From positions 372,001-436,000 of the forward strand of contig ML133422.1 in assembly GCA_003864495.1 (NCBI GenBank): DNA of 64,000 bases. Reading direction: 5' to 3'. Origin of the DNA: Nemopilema nomurai. Taxonomy: Eukaryota; Cnidaria; Scyphozoa; Rhizostomeae; Rhizostomatidae. Every line of letters begins with the position of its first letter. The first letter of the stretch is position 1. A program made the translations under genes and the position numbers. Shown here piece by piece: positions 46,690 to 57,568 of the stretch. Below the pieces are notes generated by a model. It saw nothing but the letters and a program-made list of their open reading frames with translations. It did not search any database and was not told the origin of the DNA.

Positions 46690-48951
46690 GATGAGTACAG
46701 AACAACGTGCTCGGGTCAGGGCAGGGGTCATTTCGTGCTCGCTACCCGTGGAGTTTGGATGTGTTCATTACCGGAGCTGCCTTTCATTGCGTTTTGTGGG
46801 ATTTTGCCGTGGAAAGCTACCCTACAGAAAGTAATTTTTGTTTCTCCTTTCGATCTGATGATATTCCTGATGTTAAACTAAATTTCCGTACTTTTTTGTC
46901 GATCTTTCCAATGCACAGCACACAGTTTTTCTTGCAGTAGCTTCCATCCACCACGAAAAATTTGCCACCCACGAGCTTCCTTGCTTTCGAGAATGTTCTA
47001 TTACTACTCAATTGACTGCTTACTTAAAATGATGCTGAAAGAGATTTGATTTTTAAGCTTATTCCTAATTTTAGGTGAGAAATGGAGCCGAAACTCACGG
47101 TAGCAGCAGCAAAATTCGTGAGGAACAGCAGGCAGGCCCCCGCCTGGCCCTTTCGCTGCCTTCAAAATGCTGAAAACTTTGTGCCCTCCAGAACGAATCA
47201 AAGTAAGTTTGTCTTGTTGCTTTACGATCGCCGTTTTTCTGTTTTTTTCTCTCGAGAAACAAGCTTTTGTGCTAAATTTTCGCATCTGGTCGATTGACCT
47301 GTTGACCTCCTTCCACCTTGCCTCGGGGGCGTTTTTCACTCTAAATTGCTCTAAATAGCTTTAGCAATAACCAATTTGTTATATGCATTCTAAAATCAGT
47401 AACTGCTGTTGTTTTGTGGCACTTTTCCATTGCGTTTTCAAGCGGACCTCTTTTAATTAGTTTTGCTTGCTTGTAGTGTCATGGCGTGGTGTCAAATGTT
47501 ATCCACTGTTGCAGTGCTTGGACGAAGAAAATGAAGAGCAAGAACTCCCATTTTAATAGACGAGAAACTACCGTACGAACTTTAAAAACCCTAGGTTTGT
47601 GTGCTGTATGTATTTAATTTTCTTGGTCAATGACGATGCATGATTTATCGATTTGACATTCCTCATTCTGGCGCTTTTTCTTTTATGTTATTGAGATGAC
47701 TGAAAATTTAGAATTAATTTGATGCCTATTTGGTAGCAATAGTGAGTTTTGAGGCAGTTTCTATGTGTGCTAAGTTTTATTTTGCCAGTTAGAGAGTTCG
47801 TGTCATGGTGTTATTACTTTCCATTACCAACAACTCATAGGGCGCGTGTCCAACAACTTGTAGCGAGTAAACTGAGCTGGAAGCTCTTTAATGGGACGTT
47901 CGAAAACAGGAGAATTATCGATAAAATCCGAGAAAAGATGAAAATTTTCGCAGGGCTCTTATTATGTTTTTGTGTTGGTCAAGGGGTCGCTTTTCGGCAT
48001 GGCGGAGCCCCTGAAGGTGTTTAAACAAAAATCAAAAATTGATAGCGGTAAGAAGGTTTTTAAGTTGTTTGTCCGTAAAGAGAGCTAGGATCCACTATAT
48101 ACTTTGCAAGAACTAAAGGGCAAGCTTCCCCCGGACAAATTTAACGGATTTAGAAGTTCCACCACTTCAAATAGAGTCGGAGCCGATTTAGGAAAAACAT
48201 AGGAATGAATTTAGACGACGAAAAGTTCTTTAAACGTAGGTTTTTTTAGCTTGCTTCACTGGGGGTTGATTAGCTAAAAGATGGAGATTTTTCTGGAGAT
48301 CAAATGTTCTTCAATGGAGAATTAACAGGGCATCCCTCAAGCGATTTTAAACTTAAACCGCCCTCAATTTCGAAAACTATGAGAAAGACAGCGGCCGTGT
48401 AACCTAAACGTTGAGTAAAGCGGCCAATGAAGCAAGTTTTTTGTATCAGCTTTTCCGGACTTAGCAAGTAGAAAGGTGTCATGTCGTGTTTTTTTGTCGC
48501 TTGGCACCATGACTCACTAGTAAAAGGTTCCTAGGAGGGTGTTTATTTTAGCGAATTGTCAAGTTGATTGATTGCCGTCATTAGACACCATCAAACTGCA
48601 ATGGGACGTGCACTCGATCTTGCTTTTTGGAAGTAACCCAAGTCCATATAATAGGGAGGGAAATCTTTTCTCAATCAAAAATGCCAGCAATTGAAATACA
48701 AGTGCAAGTGCAAAAAGCCAATATTTGAGCGTATTGCAAAATTTAGTTACCATGCATACAGCTAATTAGATAATACATACATAAAAAGTAGATTTACATT
48801 AAAACAGGAAGCTTGGGAAACCTTTGTGACATGGTTAAAATAATTTGATATTTAGGCTCATGATAGACTGTCACTCAAATAGAACATATTCCAGTAAAAT
48901 TTTCAAGACAACTTTCACCATGGATAAACAATAAATTGGTAAAACAGATGA
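46690..48951 (+). mobile_element. Composite Helitron-like unit 5
   Basis: Begins within the leader (ACAACGTGCTCGGGTCAGGG, matching unit 2 at about 36228). One E module (47075-47202) and a G module (from 47477, with acceptor TTGTAG). The tail holds AATAGAGTCGGAGCCGATT (about 48169) and GGACGTGCACTCGATCTTG. It ends GGTAAAACAGATGA before CTAGCCCCCAAA (48952-48963), after which similarity to the other repeats stops. Confidence 0.6.
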
Positions 48952-48963
48952 CTAGCCCCCAAA

Positions 48964-49206
48964 GTGCCAGTCCATCCGAAAACAGCCTTTACCCACCTCC
49001 ATTTACCCATTTTTCCTGACCTCTGTCTATACTATTAAATTTATAACAATGATAAACTATTGTTTTCTCTATACTAAGACTATTCTAAAGCAATTTTTAC
49101 CTTAGACTTCCATATATACGAAGTAAACGCTGATATAACAGAGCGTACATTTCCAGCGCCCAAAGACAATCCCGCACTAAAATGGTTGAGACTTTTCAAG
49201 GAAAGC
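48964..49206. other. No recognisable gene
   Basis: Unique-looking sequence between the last composite unit and the gag-like gene. Confidence 0.4.
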
Positions 49207-50104
49207 TTATATTTTTAGTTTCCTGTCGAAAATAAATCCCCCCGACATGAAGTAGAAAGTTGCAGAAATTGCATTTTGTCTCAACAATTTTGTCCGGGAT
49301 TCTAGATGGCGGTAAGAACCACAAGCATGGGAGGTTAATAGTGAACCATCAGGACCCTTTTGATTGATTGCCCTTACAGAAGCACCACCTGTACTCACTG
49401 GAATCCGAGCCATCTTGGGACTTTTGTCACTGTGGAACATCCTTGAGCCTCGACCCCTTGTCCAAGGCCGCCCCCTGAATTTTTGAAAGTTTCCAATTGC
49501 CAAAACATTTTCTGAAGCAGCAACAAAGGCAGGGTCCAATTTTATTGCAGCTGAACCTAAATCATCACCATAAGCCGAATTTCCCTTGCATTTCTTTAAA
49601 GATTTCTTAGCCTGCGCAAACAAGTTTTCCTTTTTTCAAAATTTATTCCAGACAGAATCAACATTTTTTTAGGCTTACTTATAATTGCACTACTTAGAAG
49701 CTCAAAACAAAGGATTTTTTCCGGTAACTTAATCCCTTTTCAGAATACGTTATATTTTTGTTCAAAATCAAGAATAAAGTCACTTATCCTCTGGTCAGCA
49801 ACTCTGGTACAATTTTTAAACTCTTTATATTTTTCTAGGCTATCCTCCATATCATCTTTATCAAGCGTTTTCTCCATGAATTTAAGCAAAGTGCTTAAAC
49901 AATCTTCCTTTTTCAAATCATCGAGTGGAACACTTTCCATCAGCTGCGCCTGCACTGACTCATTTCCAGGAAGCCAAAGGGCAACAGCAATACCCATTTT
50001 CTTTTTCTCCAAATCTGTTATTTCACTCCACATTTGAACTTCCACCATCCATCGCTCAAACGTCTTTTTACTGCTGTTGAACACATGTGGGTTTAATTGC
50101 ATGA
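49207..50104 (-). pseudogene. Retrotransposon Gag-like protein, frameshifted
   Basis: Starts at MQLNPHVFNSSKKTFERWMV (Met at about 50104). It continues with VQMWSEITDLEKKKMGIAVA, LDDLKKEDCLSTLLKFMEK and LEKYKEFKNCTRVADQRISD. In a second frame it reads KLPEKILCFELLSSAII, and then QAKKSLKKCKGN. The C-terminus has basic RGRPWTRGRGSR and GPDGSLLTSHACGSYRHLES, a damaged CCHC knuckle (first Cys replaced by Ser). A similar Gag-like family is common in cnidarian and molluscan genomes. No pol follows on the 3' side, where composite unit 5 begins. Confidence 0.6.
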
Positions 50105-50942
50105 TGGCTATGATAGCTGACAGTGCGTGATTTAGGCCTAGGACCTGACCTGCCCCGTAACGTAAAATAGGAAAAAAAGAAAAGACAGTCCAGTAGAAAC
50201 GACACAAAAATAAGGGAGCATGGCACAAAAAAACGCTGATATAACTCTCCTTAAATCTTTTCCCCTCTGCTACCACTTAAACCTGTCTCTTTCTACATAT
50301 ACGCAACGTGCATGCTTCGCTAGTCATCACTACTTTACTCTCTCATAACAACAACAACATAACACATCATTTGATTGCAATTTTTCTAACTGATGTATCA
50401 TGATCTGAGAAAGCTATATGTTGAATGTATCAAACTATGATTTTTTAGAAACGTAGGCTAATGTCTCCGCATTATACTGACGATTGTGATGAGTTTAAAT
50501 CAGGAGAAGTTACCGAGTCTTTAAGATCAAAAAGCAAGAACAGTCACTTTGACATCAAAGGGGCTTGGTAGAGTATGTAGGCATGGTGTTCTTAAAGGTT
50601 TTGTTAATCTTAAATATGGTGAGAGGTACGTATGCAAAGCACATTTGTCCAGTTTGTTTTCTTGGATGCATTTCTCTCTACTTTGCTTTTTTTGCTATGC
50701 GCTATTGAATATATGTTCAACTTGAAAGGCTGAAACAAATTATTGCAAACATTCTACCGTTTAAATTTTCCACACAGAGAACATTCCAAACTTGGCGAAA
50801 AAACTTGGCGAAATGTTGTTTATGTAATTGGCTAAACACTGAATCTTGACCAATCTTAAAAAATATCCAAAATGTAAACATGACTTTAAATTGTCTTTGT
50901 CACGTGTCTTCAAATTGTTTTCTTTCCTCTTTTATGCAAGGC
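50105..50942. other. No recognisable gene
   Basis: Possible leader of the gag-like element followed by AT-rich DNA. It ends at the TTC target of the Harbinger element. Confidence 0.4.
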
Positions 50943-50945
50943 TTC

Positions 50946-51277
50946 GGCCCCGTTTACACTATGCCGGTACGAAATGAAAACGGTATGAAAACGTGCCGTT
51001 TTGGCCTTCCGTTTACACTGAAACGGGATCGTATCTGGTATAAAACGAAAACGATTTTGAAAACGGAACGAAATGGAAACGGTACGAAACGTTTTAGTGT
51101 AAACACCTGAAAACGGTACGATTTCATACCAGATTCTCATAGAGGCTAGCTTTTTATCCAGAGTGAGGCCATTTCAAAAGTGCTAACATAACAAAGTCCA
51201 AGCGGCGCCAAAGCGGACGAAACATTCTCGATTTATTAAATTCTACAAAGTTTTCCTGCGTTCATCTATCATCAGTA
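50946..51277 (+). repeat. Harbinger left terminal inverted repeat, 332 bp
   Basis: Pairs with 53621-53952 (4 mismatches by eye). Its outer 180 bp are rich in GAAAACGGTACGAAA-like repeats and in GTTTACAC/GTGTAAAC pairs, likely subterminal transposase sites. It stops 29 bp before the Myb-like start codon, so it must also carry that gene's promoter. Confidence 0.95.
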
Positions 51278-51306
51278 AGTAAGCTGGTAATATATTCATC
51301 ATTGGC

Positions 51307-52281
51307 ATGTCTCCAAAAAGAAAAGGCGTATCTCCAGAAGAGAAGAATAGTTTGTTTAGTTGGAGCGATGAGGAGATACAACTTCTGCTTGAAGTAATAC
51401 TACATTATAAGGCCGACAAGGCTGGTCAAGGATTTGATTGGGAGTCTATCAAGACGAAGTACACCGAAATTCGAGAAATCTTTCTCGAACGATATCCAAA
51501 AGATGGCAAAAATGAAGGACTTTGTTGTGAAAGCCCAGCAGCTTCTTTCAACAAAGACAGGCTACTTGCTAAAATAAAAGCATTAAGGAATAAATTCAAA
51601 ATTGCATTGGATTCAGGAAGGAAAAGTGGTGGAGGACGCGTTGTTTGTCAATTTTATAATTTGTGTTCAGATATTTGGGCTGGGTGCCCAGCAGCCGAAT
51701 CAGTTGTTGGGGGTATAGACACGAGCTCTTTCGATTCATCATCCCCCATCAACGATCAAGCACCTGGCAACAATACTACAGGGAATGATGGTGATATTGA
51801 ATGTTCCCAAAGTAGTAACGGATTTGATTTGGACAAGAATGATGATGGTGTATCAGAACCCTTGCCTAAGAGGAGTATAATTGAACATTTGAAAGAGACT
51901 CGGAATTCTAAATTGAGAAAGCCCTTATCACATGAGAAGCAAATGCTGCAGTTGGCTAAAGATGACATGTCTTTTAAAAAGCAAATGCTTGCAGAGATGA
52001 AGGAAATAAATCAATCTAATGCAGCACAAATGAATATTTTAACAAATTCTCTTGTCAATCTCACAAATGCCCTAACTGCAGCACTAAGTCAGCCACACTA
52101 TATACCTCAGCCAGCCTTCAACCAGCTGCAACAAGTGCAATACACCCCTACACAAGGTGGTAGCCAAGGCGTTCTGGATCAGATTAAAAGTGCCAACCAA
52201 AGACCGTATCAGAAAGTAAGAAGAACACATATTGCAGATTTTGAAGAATCTGATGATGAAATCACTTATGCCAACTTATAA
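51307..52281 (+). CDS. Harbinger Myb/SANT-like DNA-binding protein
   Basis: 324 codons, ATG at 51307. Residues about 17-65 (LFSWSDEEIQLLLEVILHYK, then WESIKTKYTEIREIFLERY) form a Myb/SANT-like trihelix. KIKALRNKFKIALDSG extends the domain. A low-complexity Ser/Asn/Asp linker follows, then a coiled stretch (HEKQMLQLAKDDMSFKKQML) and a C-terminus with basic KVRRTHIADFEESDDE. In known Harbinger elements the partner Myb protein binds subterminal DNA and helps bring the transposase into the nucleus; that role is inferred here. The frame is intact. Confidence 0.9.
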   Translation: MSPKRKGVSPEEKNSLFSWSDEEIQLLLEVILHYKADKAGQGFDWESIKTKYTEIREIFLERYPKDGKNEGLCCESPAASFNKDRLLAKIKALRNKFKIALDSGRKSGGGRVVCQFYNLCSDIWAGCPAAESVVGGIDTSSFDSSSPINDQAPGNNTTGNDGDIECSQSSNGFDLDKNDDGVSEPLPKRSIIEHLKETRNSKLRKPLSHEKQMLQLAKDDMSFKKQMLAEMKEINQSNAAQMNILTNSLVNLTNALTAALSQPHYIPQPAFNQLQQVQYTPTQGGSQGVLDQIKSANQRPYQKVRRTHIADFEESDDEITYANL

Positions 52282-52384
52282 GCAAAAATATTAGACAGTG
52301 TTAAAGTTTCATATGTTAAAGCTCAAACTTATAATTGGTTGTTAGCATAATATCATTAGTCAAAATACTTAACAAAAATGTCTC

Positions 52385-53617
52385 TTATTTTTTCCCATCA
52401 GTTTCCACAGCACTATTGTTGTTTCTATGTGTTGTTAAAGGAGGCTGAGCATTTTTATCAACCTCCTTTGACCTTTGAACCAAATTTTCATGAATGGGCT
52501 CATTCTTCAGTTCACATATATTATGTAATATGAAGCAAGCATGAATAAAATAGGGGACTGATTCCAACTTGATATCCAATGGCCTCCTCAATGCACTGAA
52601 CCGTCCTTTCAATCTGCCAAATGCACATTCAATTGTCATCCGTGCTGATGACAATCGATAGCTAAAAAATTGCTCTTGGACTGTTTTCCCACCAGATGGG
52701 AATTCTTTCATTAAGAAAGGCAGTATCGGGTAAGCTGCATCACCTATTAGGCAGACTGGTACTTTCTTGGAATCTGGAACAATTTCCTTTTCTTGGGTTG
52801 GTATTTTCCCTGAGCGAAGACAATGACTTATGCTGGAATTTCCAAAAACTCTTGCATCATGGACTGAGCCAGGCCACTGAATGACAACATCTATAAAGAG
52901 ATATTGATAATTGCAGACAGCCTGAACATTGAATGAGTATCTACCCTTGCGGTTTAAAAAATCTGTATAGTTGTCACTTGGCTGCTTGATTTCAATGTGA
53001 GTTCCGTCCACTGCTCCAATGCATTGTGGAAATCCGTGGTTTTCGAGAAATTTTTTGGTATGGTGCTCAACTTCTGCTTGAGTAACTGGCAATTTGATAT
53101 ATTTTGATCCAAGATGCTGTGATATAGACTTGGTTACTCTGCGTATCACCATTGAAACAGTAGATCTAGCTACTCCAAACGAATTTGCTACCTTCCTGTA
53201 CCGCCCTTCATCTGACATGTAATAAAGAGTCATAGCAACTTGGGTTTCCACATCAATAGATTCTCTTAAATGTGTCCTCTGCTTTTGAATATATGGCCTT
53301 AATTCATCGCAAAGTTCAGTGAATGTCTCTCTGGACATTCTGAAGTTTTCCCTCCATTCTTCTTTCACCATCACATTTTCCTTGAAGTTATTCCACCAAA
53401 CTTGCGTTCTGCCCGGCCTTACCCAGAACCTTCGTGGTTTTCTTTTCCGTTTGCATGTCTTGCTAGTCGTAGGTTTGCCAGCGTGACTGCTTGATAGTAT
53501 CAGTTCACAAATCTTCTGCATATTCTGTGCATATAATGTCAACTGACGACAGATTAAGCCAAGATTTAACTGCAAAGCCCCAATTAAAAGAGCGACGGTT
53601 TTTTGATTAACTGGCAT
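52385..53617 (-). CDS. Harbinger DDE transposase
   Basis: 410 codons, ATG at 53615-53617, only 4 bp inside the right terminal repeat. A basic patch (residues 55-70) is followed by a HTH region (residues 125-160: MSDEGRYRKVANSFGVARST). The DDE nuclease has IGAVDGTHIEI (Asp204), PGSVHDARVFG (Asp254), LIGDAAYPILPF (Asp293) and ARMTIECAFGRLKGRF (Glu330); likely catalytic residues are Asp204, Asp293 and Glu330. The length is normal for the family and there are no breaks. It acts with the Myb-like protein encoded on the opposite strand. Confidence 0.95.
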   Translation of the reverse strand: MPVNQKTVALLIGALQLNLGLICRQLTLYAQNMQKICELILSSSHAGKPTTSKTCKRKRKPRRFWVRPGRTQVWWNNFKENVMVKEEWRENFRMSRETFTELCDELRPYIQKQRTHLRESIDVETQVAMTLYYMSDEGRYRKVANSFGVARSTVSMVIRRVTKSISQHLGSKYIKLPVTQAEVEHHTKKFLENHGFPQCIGAVDGTHIEIKQPSDNYTDFLNRKGRYSFNVQAVCNYQYLFIDVVIQWPGSVHDARVFGNSSISHCLRSGKIPTQEKEIVPDSKKVPVCLIGDAAYPILPFLMKEFPSGGKTVQEQFFSYRLSSARMTIECAFGRLKGRFSALRRPLDIKLESVPYFIHACFILHNICELKNEPIHENLVQRSKEVDKNAQPPLTTHRNNNSAVETDGKK

Positions 53618-53620
53618 TTC

Positions 53621-53952
53621 TACTGATGACGGATGAACGCAGAAAAACTTTGTAGAATTTAATAAATCGAGAATGTTTCGTCCGCTTTGGCGCCGCTTGG
53701 ACTTTGTTATGTTAGCACTTTTGAAATGGCCTCACTCTGGATAAAAAGCTAGCCTCTATGAGAATCTGGTATGAAATCGTACCGTTTTCAGGTGTTTACA
53801 CTAAAACGTTTCGTACCGTTTCCATTTCGTTCCGTTTTCAAAATCGTTTTCGTTTTATACCAGATACGATCCCGTTTCAGTGTAAACGGAAGGCCAAAAC
53901 GGCACGTTTTCGTACCGTTTTCATTTCGTACCGGCATAGTGTAAACGGGGCC
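53621..53952 (-). repeat. Harbinger right terminal inverted repeat, 332 bp
   Basis: Reverse complement of 50946-51277. The mismatches are one in the outer region and three near the inner edge. It lies directly upstream of the transposase start. Confidence 0.95.
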
Positions 53953-53955
53953 TTC

Positions 53956-55135
53956 ATCTAAGGAACATTTTCTTATTACACAGGCCTTTTAGTTCATTCT
54001 TCTGTGCATAATATTTTTTTAGATGTCTTGGCTTCCCCCTTCAAGTAACAGCTTTGTTTTGCTTGTATACAGAGTAGCATACGCAGTTTATGTGCTACGA
54101 AAAGATAAAAAATGATGATATCTCACTTTTGCTATCTAAAACATATCCTGCAAGCTGAGATATAGAATCGACTTCTGATGCTGAGTTAAAGAAACATGAA
54201 CATATTTCTCTGTCTACCTGTAGTTTTTGTATTTGCTTTTTCTAGTTTGTTTCACTTTTTTTTAAAACCGTGGCAATCAGAGGCTTCTTGATGCTTATAA
54301 ATTTACCATTCCAGTTATGCATTGCTATGGACATTCTTTGTCCTGTCGGATAAAGCTTTGATAAAATATTTCAAAACCTAAATAATTTTATACATTTGAC
54401 AAAGCTGTTAGTTTTTTCATCATTTAGAAATTAGAATTATCTTTGCTGAAAATAAATGGTCAAACCTAAAACATTTACGGTTACGGTAAACGTTTTCAAC
54501 ACGAAAATTGGTTTTTCCTTCCTAAAGGCCAAACTGTTCAAGGAATCTGGGTAAAATGTTTTGTTCCATGTGAATTTATTTCTCAAAAAGTGTACCACCT
54601 TCAAAAGCTATTTTTTACCTTTGCGTTTGAGGTAAAGAAATCTGACGTATACCAGCAGAAAGTGCAGATCCTAAGCTACCAAAGTGTGTCTTAGATTTTT
54701 TAAATTCCTCCTCTTCTTGAAGCTATACCCTGTCAAAAATTGGCAAACAATTTTTCCACCCGCCCGCAGCTGTATTTGGGTATAAAATACGGACCAGAGT
54801 AAATAAAACAATTTTGAGAAACTCTTTGGTTGCCCAACATTTGCCCTGGCCGTGTGCAAATTTTCGAGCCATTTGATTGGTTCCTTGGGTACAAAATAGC
54901 TTTTTCGTACCTGAATGTAGAGGAATTTCGAGTCCGGAGAAAACGGGACTTTACTGATCACACTTGCAAAGTACACATCGGGATCATATTACCAACAATG
55001 TAATCCGGGTCAAGTAGCTTAGGCTTTAAGATCAATTAGCGCCTTTAAATACGCACAACAACCCATGGATGTGCCAACTCTCACACAAACCACAGGAAGC
55101 AGAACAAGGATAATCGCTTAACAGGTCGAGAAAAT
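53956..55135. other. No recognisable gene
   Basis: AT-rich DNA. Open frames such as 54671-54976 (-) have no recognisable domain. Confidence 0.4.
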
Positions 55136-55425
55136 TTGAAAACCGCTGCTAGAATCTTTGATAAGGAAATTATGGAAACCTTCTTTTATACGGGATTTTC
55201 TCCATTTTCAAAACTTCTTCTAGCTTCAAACATGGTATCATTATGTACCTTATTAATTCGGCTGTCAGAATGTGAAGTATGGATGATTTCGTCCAGAAAC
55301 GTTTACCGTAACCTTAAATGCGGTTGCAAGGGAAATTGCTCCCAAGATGCAAGTGCAAGCGTTATGGACTAGAGTGCACAGACCTATGTCAATGTGGTGG
55401 ACAATGTATTGATCCAGAAATATAA
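55136..55425 (+). pseudogene. CXC-motif C-terminal fragment of the zinc-finger/nuclease-like family
   Basis: Reads LRLSECEVWMISSRNVY-like text into NLKCGCKGNCSQ, then, after a one-base shift near 55352, CKCKRYGLECTDLCQCGGQC and IDPEI before the stop at 55423-55425. The alternating C-x-C pattern resembles Tesmin/TSO1-like CXC tails, with which members of the family at 10.1 and 33.4 kb end. The rest of the gene is missing upstream. Confidence 0.55.
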
Positions 55426-55531
55426 ATAGTTTAAATATCGTATTAGAAATTTTGAAATAAATGTTTCTGTCTTACGCGTTTGGTAATAGAACTTTCGGTG
55501 GTTGCATTTTATTGTCAATTGTAGGGTAAGA

Positions 55532-55876
55532 GACCGAGCTAACATTCTAAAAATATAAAATGGGGGCAAATTATGGTAGTAGTCTTAATGACTTTGTATC
55601 TTATTTCACGAATCAGATCTATGATCAATTTTTGTGCAGATAAATTGACTACGTCGCTTGCAAATCACTTTTATTATTTTGAGGACTTGGACCAAGTTCA
55701 ATGTTCTAAAAATAGAGAATGGGGTAATATATGAACTTTTTTTTGCTTAGCATGACATTAAAAACCTTAAGTTGTACATGGATACCAAGTTTTGCAGATT
55801 TCCAATGCTTAAATCGCTCGCAAGTGACTTTTTTCATTTTGAATACTGGGACCGAGTTCAATGTTCCAAAAATAGC
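55532..55876. repeat. Diverged tandem repeat, about 158-bp period
   Basis: The block GACC(G/A)AG-TTCAATGTTCTAAAAATA-GAATGGGG recurs near 55532, 55689 and 55848, with related text between. Three units are visible. No coding sense. Confidence 0.55.
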
Positions 55877-55906
55877 TTTTAAAGGAATTTTTCAGCTTGG
55901 GTCTGT

Positions 55907-55943
55907 TTTGCATTATTTTTTTAGCTTGGGTCTGTTTTGCAAA
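55907..55943. repeat. Short direct duplication
   Basis: AGCTTGGGTCTGTTTTGCA occurs twice with about 11 T-rich bases between. Confidence 0.7.
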
Positions 55944-56093
55944 TAAATCTTCATCTTGCAAAATGTTGTACATAGTGGGCTCAATGCATATGAAGTTGTC
56001 TTTTTATTCTGTCTTCTTGTCATCAATTTATTCTCCTTAAAAATGAATTTTAATTTGATGACTTGAAGCTTTTGAAGACTCAATTTCAGAGAG

Positions 56094-56176
56094 ATGTATG
56101 TATGTATGTATGTATGTATGTTTGTGTGTTTGTGTGTATGCGTGTCTGTGTATGTGTGCATGTATGTATGTATGTA
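56094..56176. repeat. ATGT tetranucleotide microsatellite
   Basis: Runs of GTAT/ATGT flank an interrupted TGTG-rich centre. Confidence 0.9.
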
Positions 56177-56546
56177 ATTAATATTTACAGCCTGGTTCAA
56201 AAATTAAGTTCTAAAGCAACAAAAACGACCTATTAAAAAAATAAAAACACATTTCTAAATTATGAATTATAGTTTTTAAAATAACAAGTTCATCCAAATT
56301 TTTTATGTTAAAGATCTAAAAATGTACATCAAATAGCTGAAAATAAATAGTTGAAGAATTAAAAAATCATACTGTCCACCCATACAAGACAAATTTATCC
56401 GATTTGACTTTGTCCATCAAGAAATGAGCACACTGTTTTTTTTAATGTCTAAGGTGTAGTTGTCTAAGGTACTGAATGCATGCAGATGCACTGGCAGTGT
56501 GTTCCAGAGCTATGTGCCATAATATTTAAAGGTCTTAGTATAATAA

Positions 56547-56636
56547 CTAGCCCCCAAAACCCCGTTGTGCGGGCTTAAAACCTATCCTGTGGAAATAGAA
56601 TTGCCCCTTAAGACTACCCCAAAACAAATTGGTAGA
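56547..56636 (-). mobile_element. Helitron-like 3' end, reverse, partial
   Basis: CTAGCCCCCAAAACCCCG then a GGGGTAGT-type block, matching the palindrome arm at 38927. The flank before the CTAG (GTCTTAGTATAATAA) differs from the TAAAACAGAAGA flank of units 2 and 3, so this is an independent insertion that confirms CTAG as the true terminus. Confidence 0.65.
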
Positions 56637-56767
56637 GGCTAAACGTCATAACCTATTTGGTGCTCATTAATTATTCATGAGTTTCAGCGTTCACTTTATT
56701 GTGATTGCTCCCATCACTTATTATTGATTGCTCTAATCGCATTGGCGCCAAAATTAATTTTCTATCA

Positions 56768-56860
56768 ATGGCGGACATTGTCAACCACACAGCCGAAAAT
56801 CCCAACCAGCGATTCTACGAAACCTATGAAGAAGCAGCCACAAGCGGCGCTCTATGTTAG
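56768..56860 (+). CDS. Very short open frame after a YY1-like ATGGCGGACAT start
   Basis: 30 codons (MADIVNHTAENPNQRFYETY and on to SGALC). The start ATGGCGGACATT resembles YY1-containing first exons of animal genes. It may be a captured first exon next to the Helitron-like end, or chance. Confidence 0.2.
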   Translation: MADIVNHTAENPNQRFYETYEEAATSGALC

Positions 56861-57080
56861 GGGGCGCCAGAAAAGTTTCTAAGGGGGTTTTCCAGTGCCA
56901 GCTTGCCGACTAGGAGATTTTTCAATCTGGCATATTCCGGGGAATAAAATCGCGGGACCGTTTATTTCAATAGACGTCATTTCAGGTAAACTATTTTTTG
57001 GTTTTTTTATTTTTGAAAAAATTTACCAATTTCCGTGTAAACAGCGGTTTTCGATTTTCTTAAATTGTTTTGATGGTTGA

Positions 57081-57568
57081 CACGTGGTTAAAAACCATGT
57101 TCCGTTTATTCCCAGCCTTATCATCAATATATCACATAAGAAAAATATTAGCTTATAAACTTTAATTTGACAGCATAATTATCTCAGCGATGAATAAAAG
57201 AGACGAATGAATAGTCGAATGTTTCTTAAAACGTTAATCTCTTAAAATGTACATTTACATTTACCAACAATCGTTAATAACTCCAGATGACCCTGAAGTA
57301 ATGTTAAGCTTGGTTTCTACCAATGTAAATTTGCCAGCTAACAGTTAAAATATTAACGTGTAAATAGTTAGTACATGAACGGTTAAAATAAAATACAAAT
57401 AGATTTCTTAATCTTTGCCAGATTTCTTAATCTAAGCTTTTAAGTAAACGAATAGTTTGCATGGTTTCATATATAATCTTTAACATAAGTAAAACATAAA
57501 AAATCAAGGCGGTATCAAATATGCTACAAACGCTGAATCAACTAAAAAATGTTGTATGGCTTTGGGCA
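57081..57568. other. No recognisable gene
   Basis: AT-rich sequence beyond the 3' side of MULE copy 2. Confidence 0.4.

Larger units (their letters stand above)
50946..53952. mobile_element. Complete PIF/Harbinger transposon, 3,007 bp
   Basis: Flanked by a 3-bp target duplication TTC (50943-50945 and 53953-53955), the duplication length of Harbinger elements. The termini are GGCCCCGTTTACACT and its complement. It encodes the two standard Harbinger proteins as intact, convergent, intronless genes: a Myb/SANT-like protein and a DDE transposase, separated by 103 bp. The terminal inverted repeats are 332 bp and differ at only 4 positions, indicating recent insertion. It is a strong candidate for an autonomous copy. 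Confidence 0.95.

Noticed and set aside
56094..56176. Possible CRISPR-like spaced repeats
   Set aside because: A simple ATGT microsatellite with no spacers.
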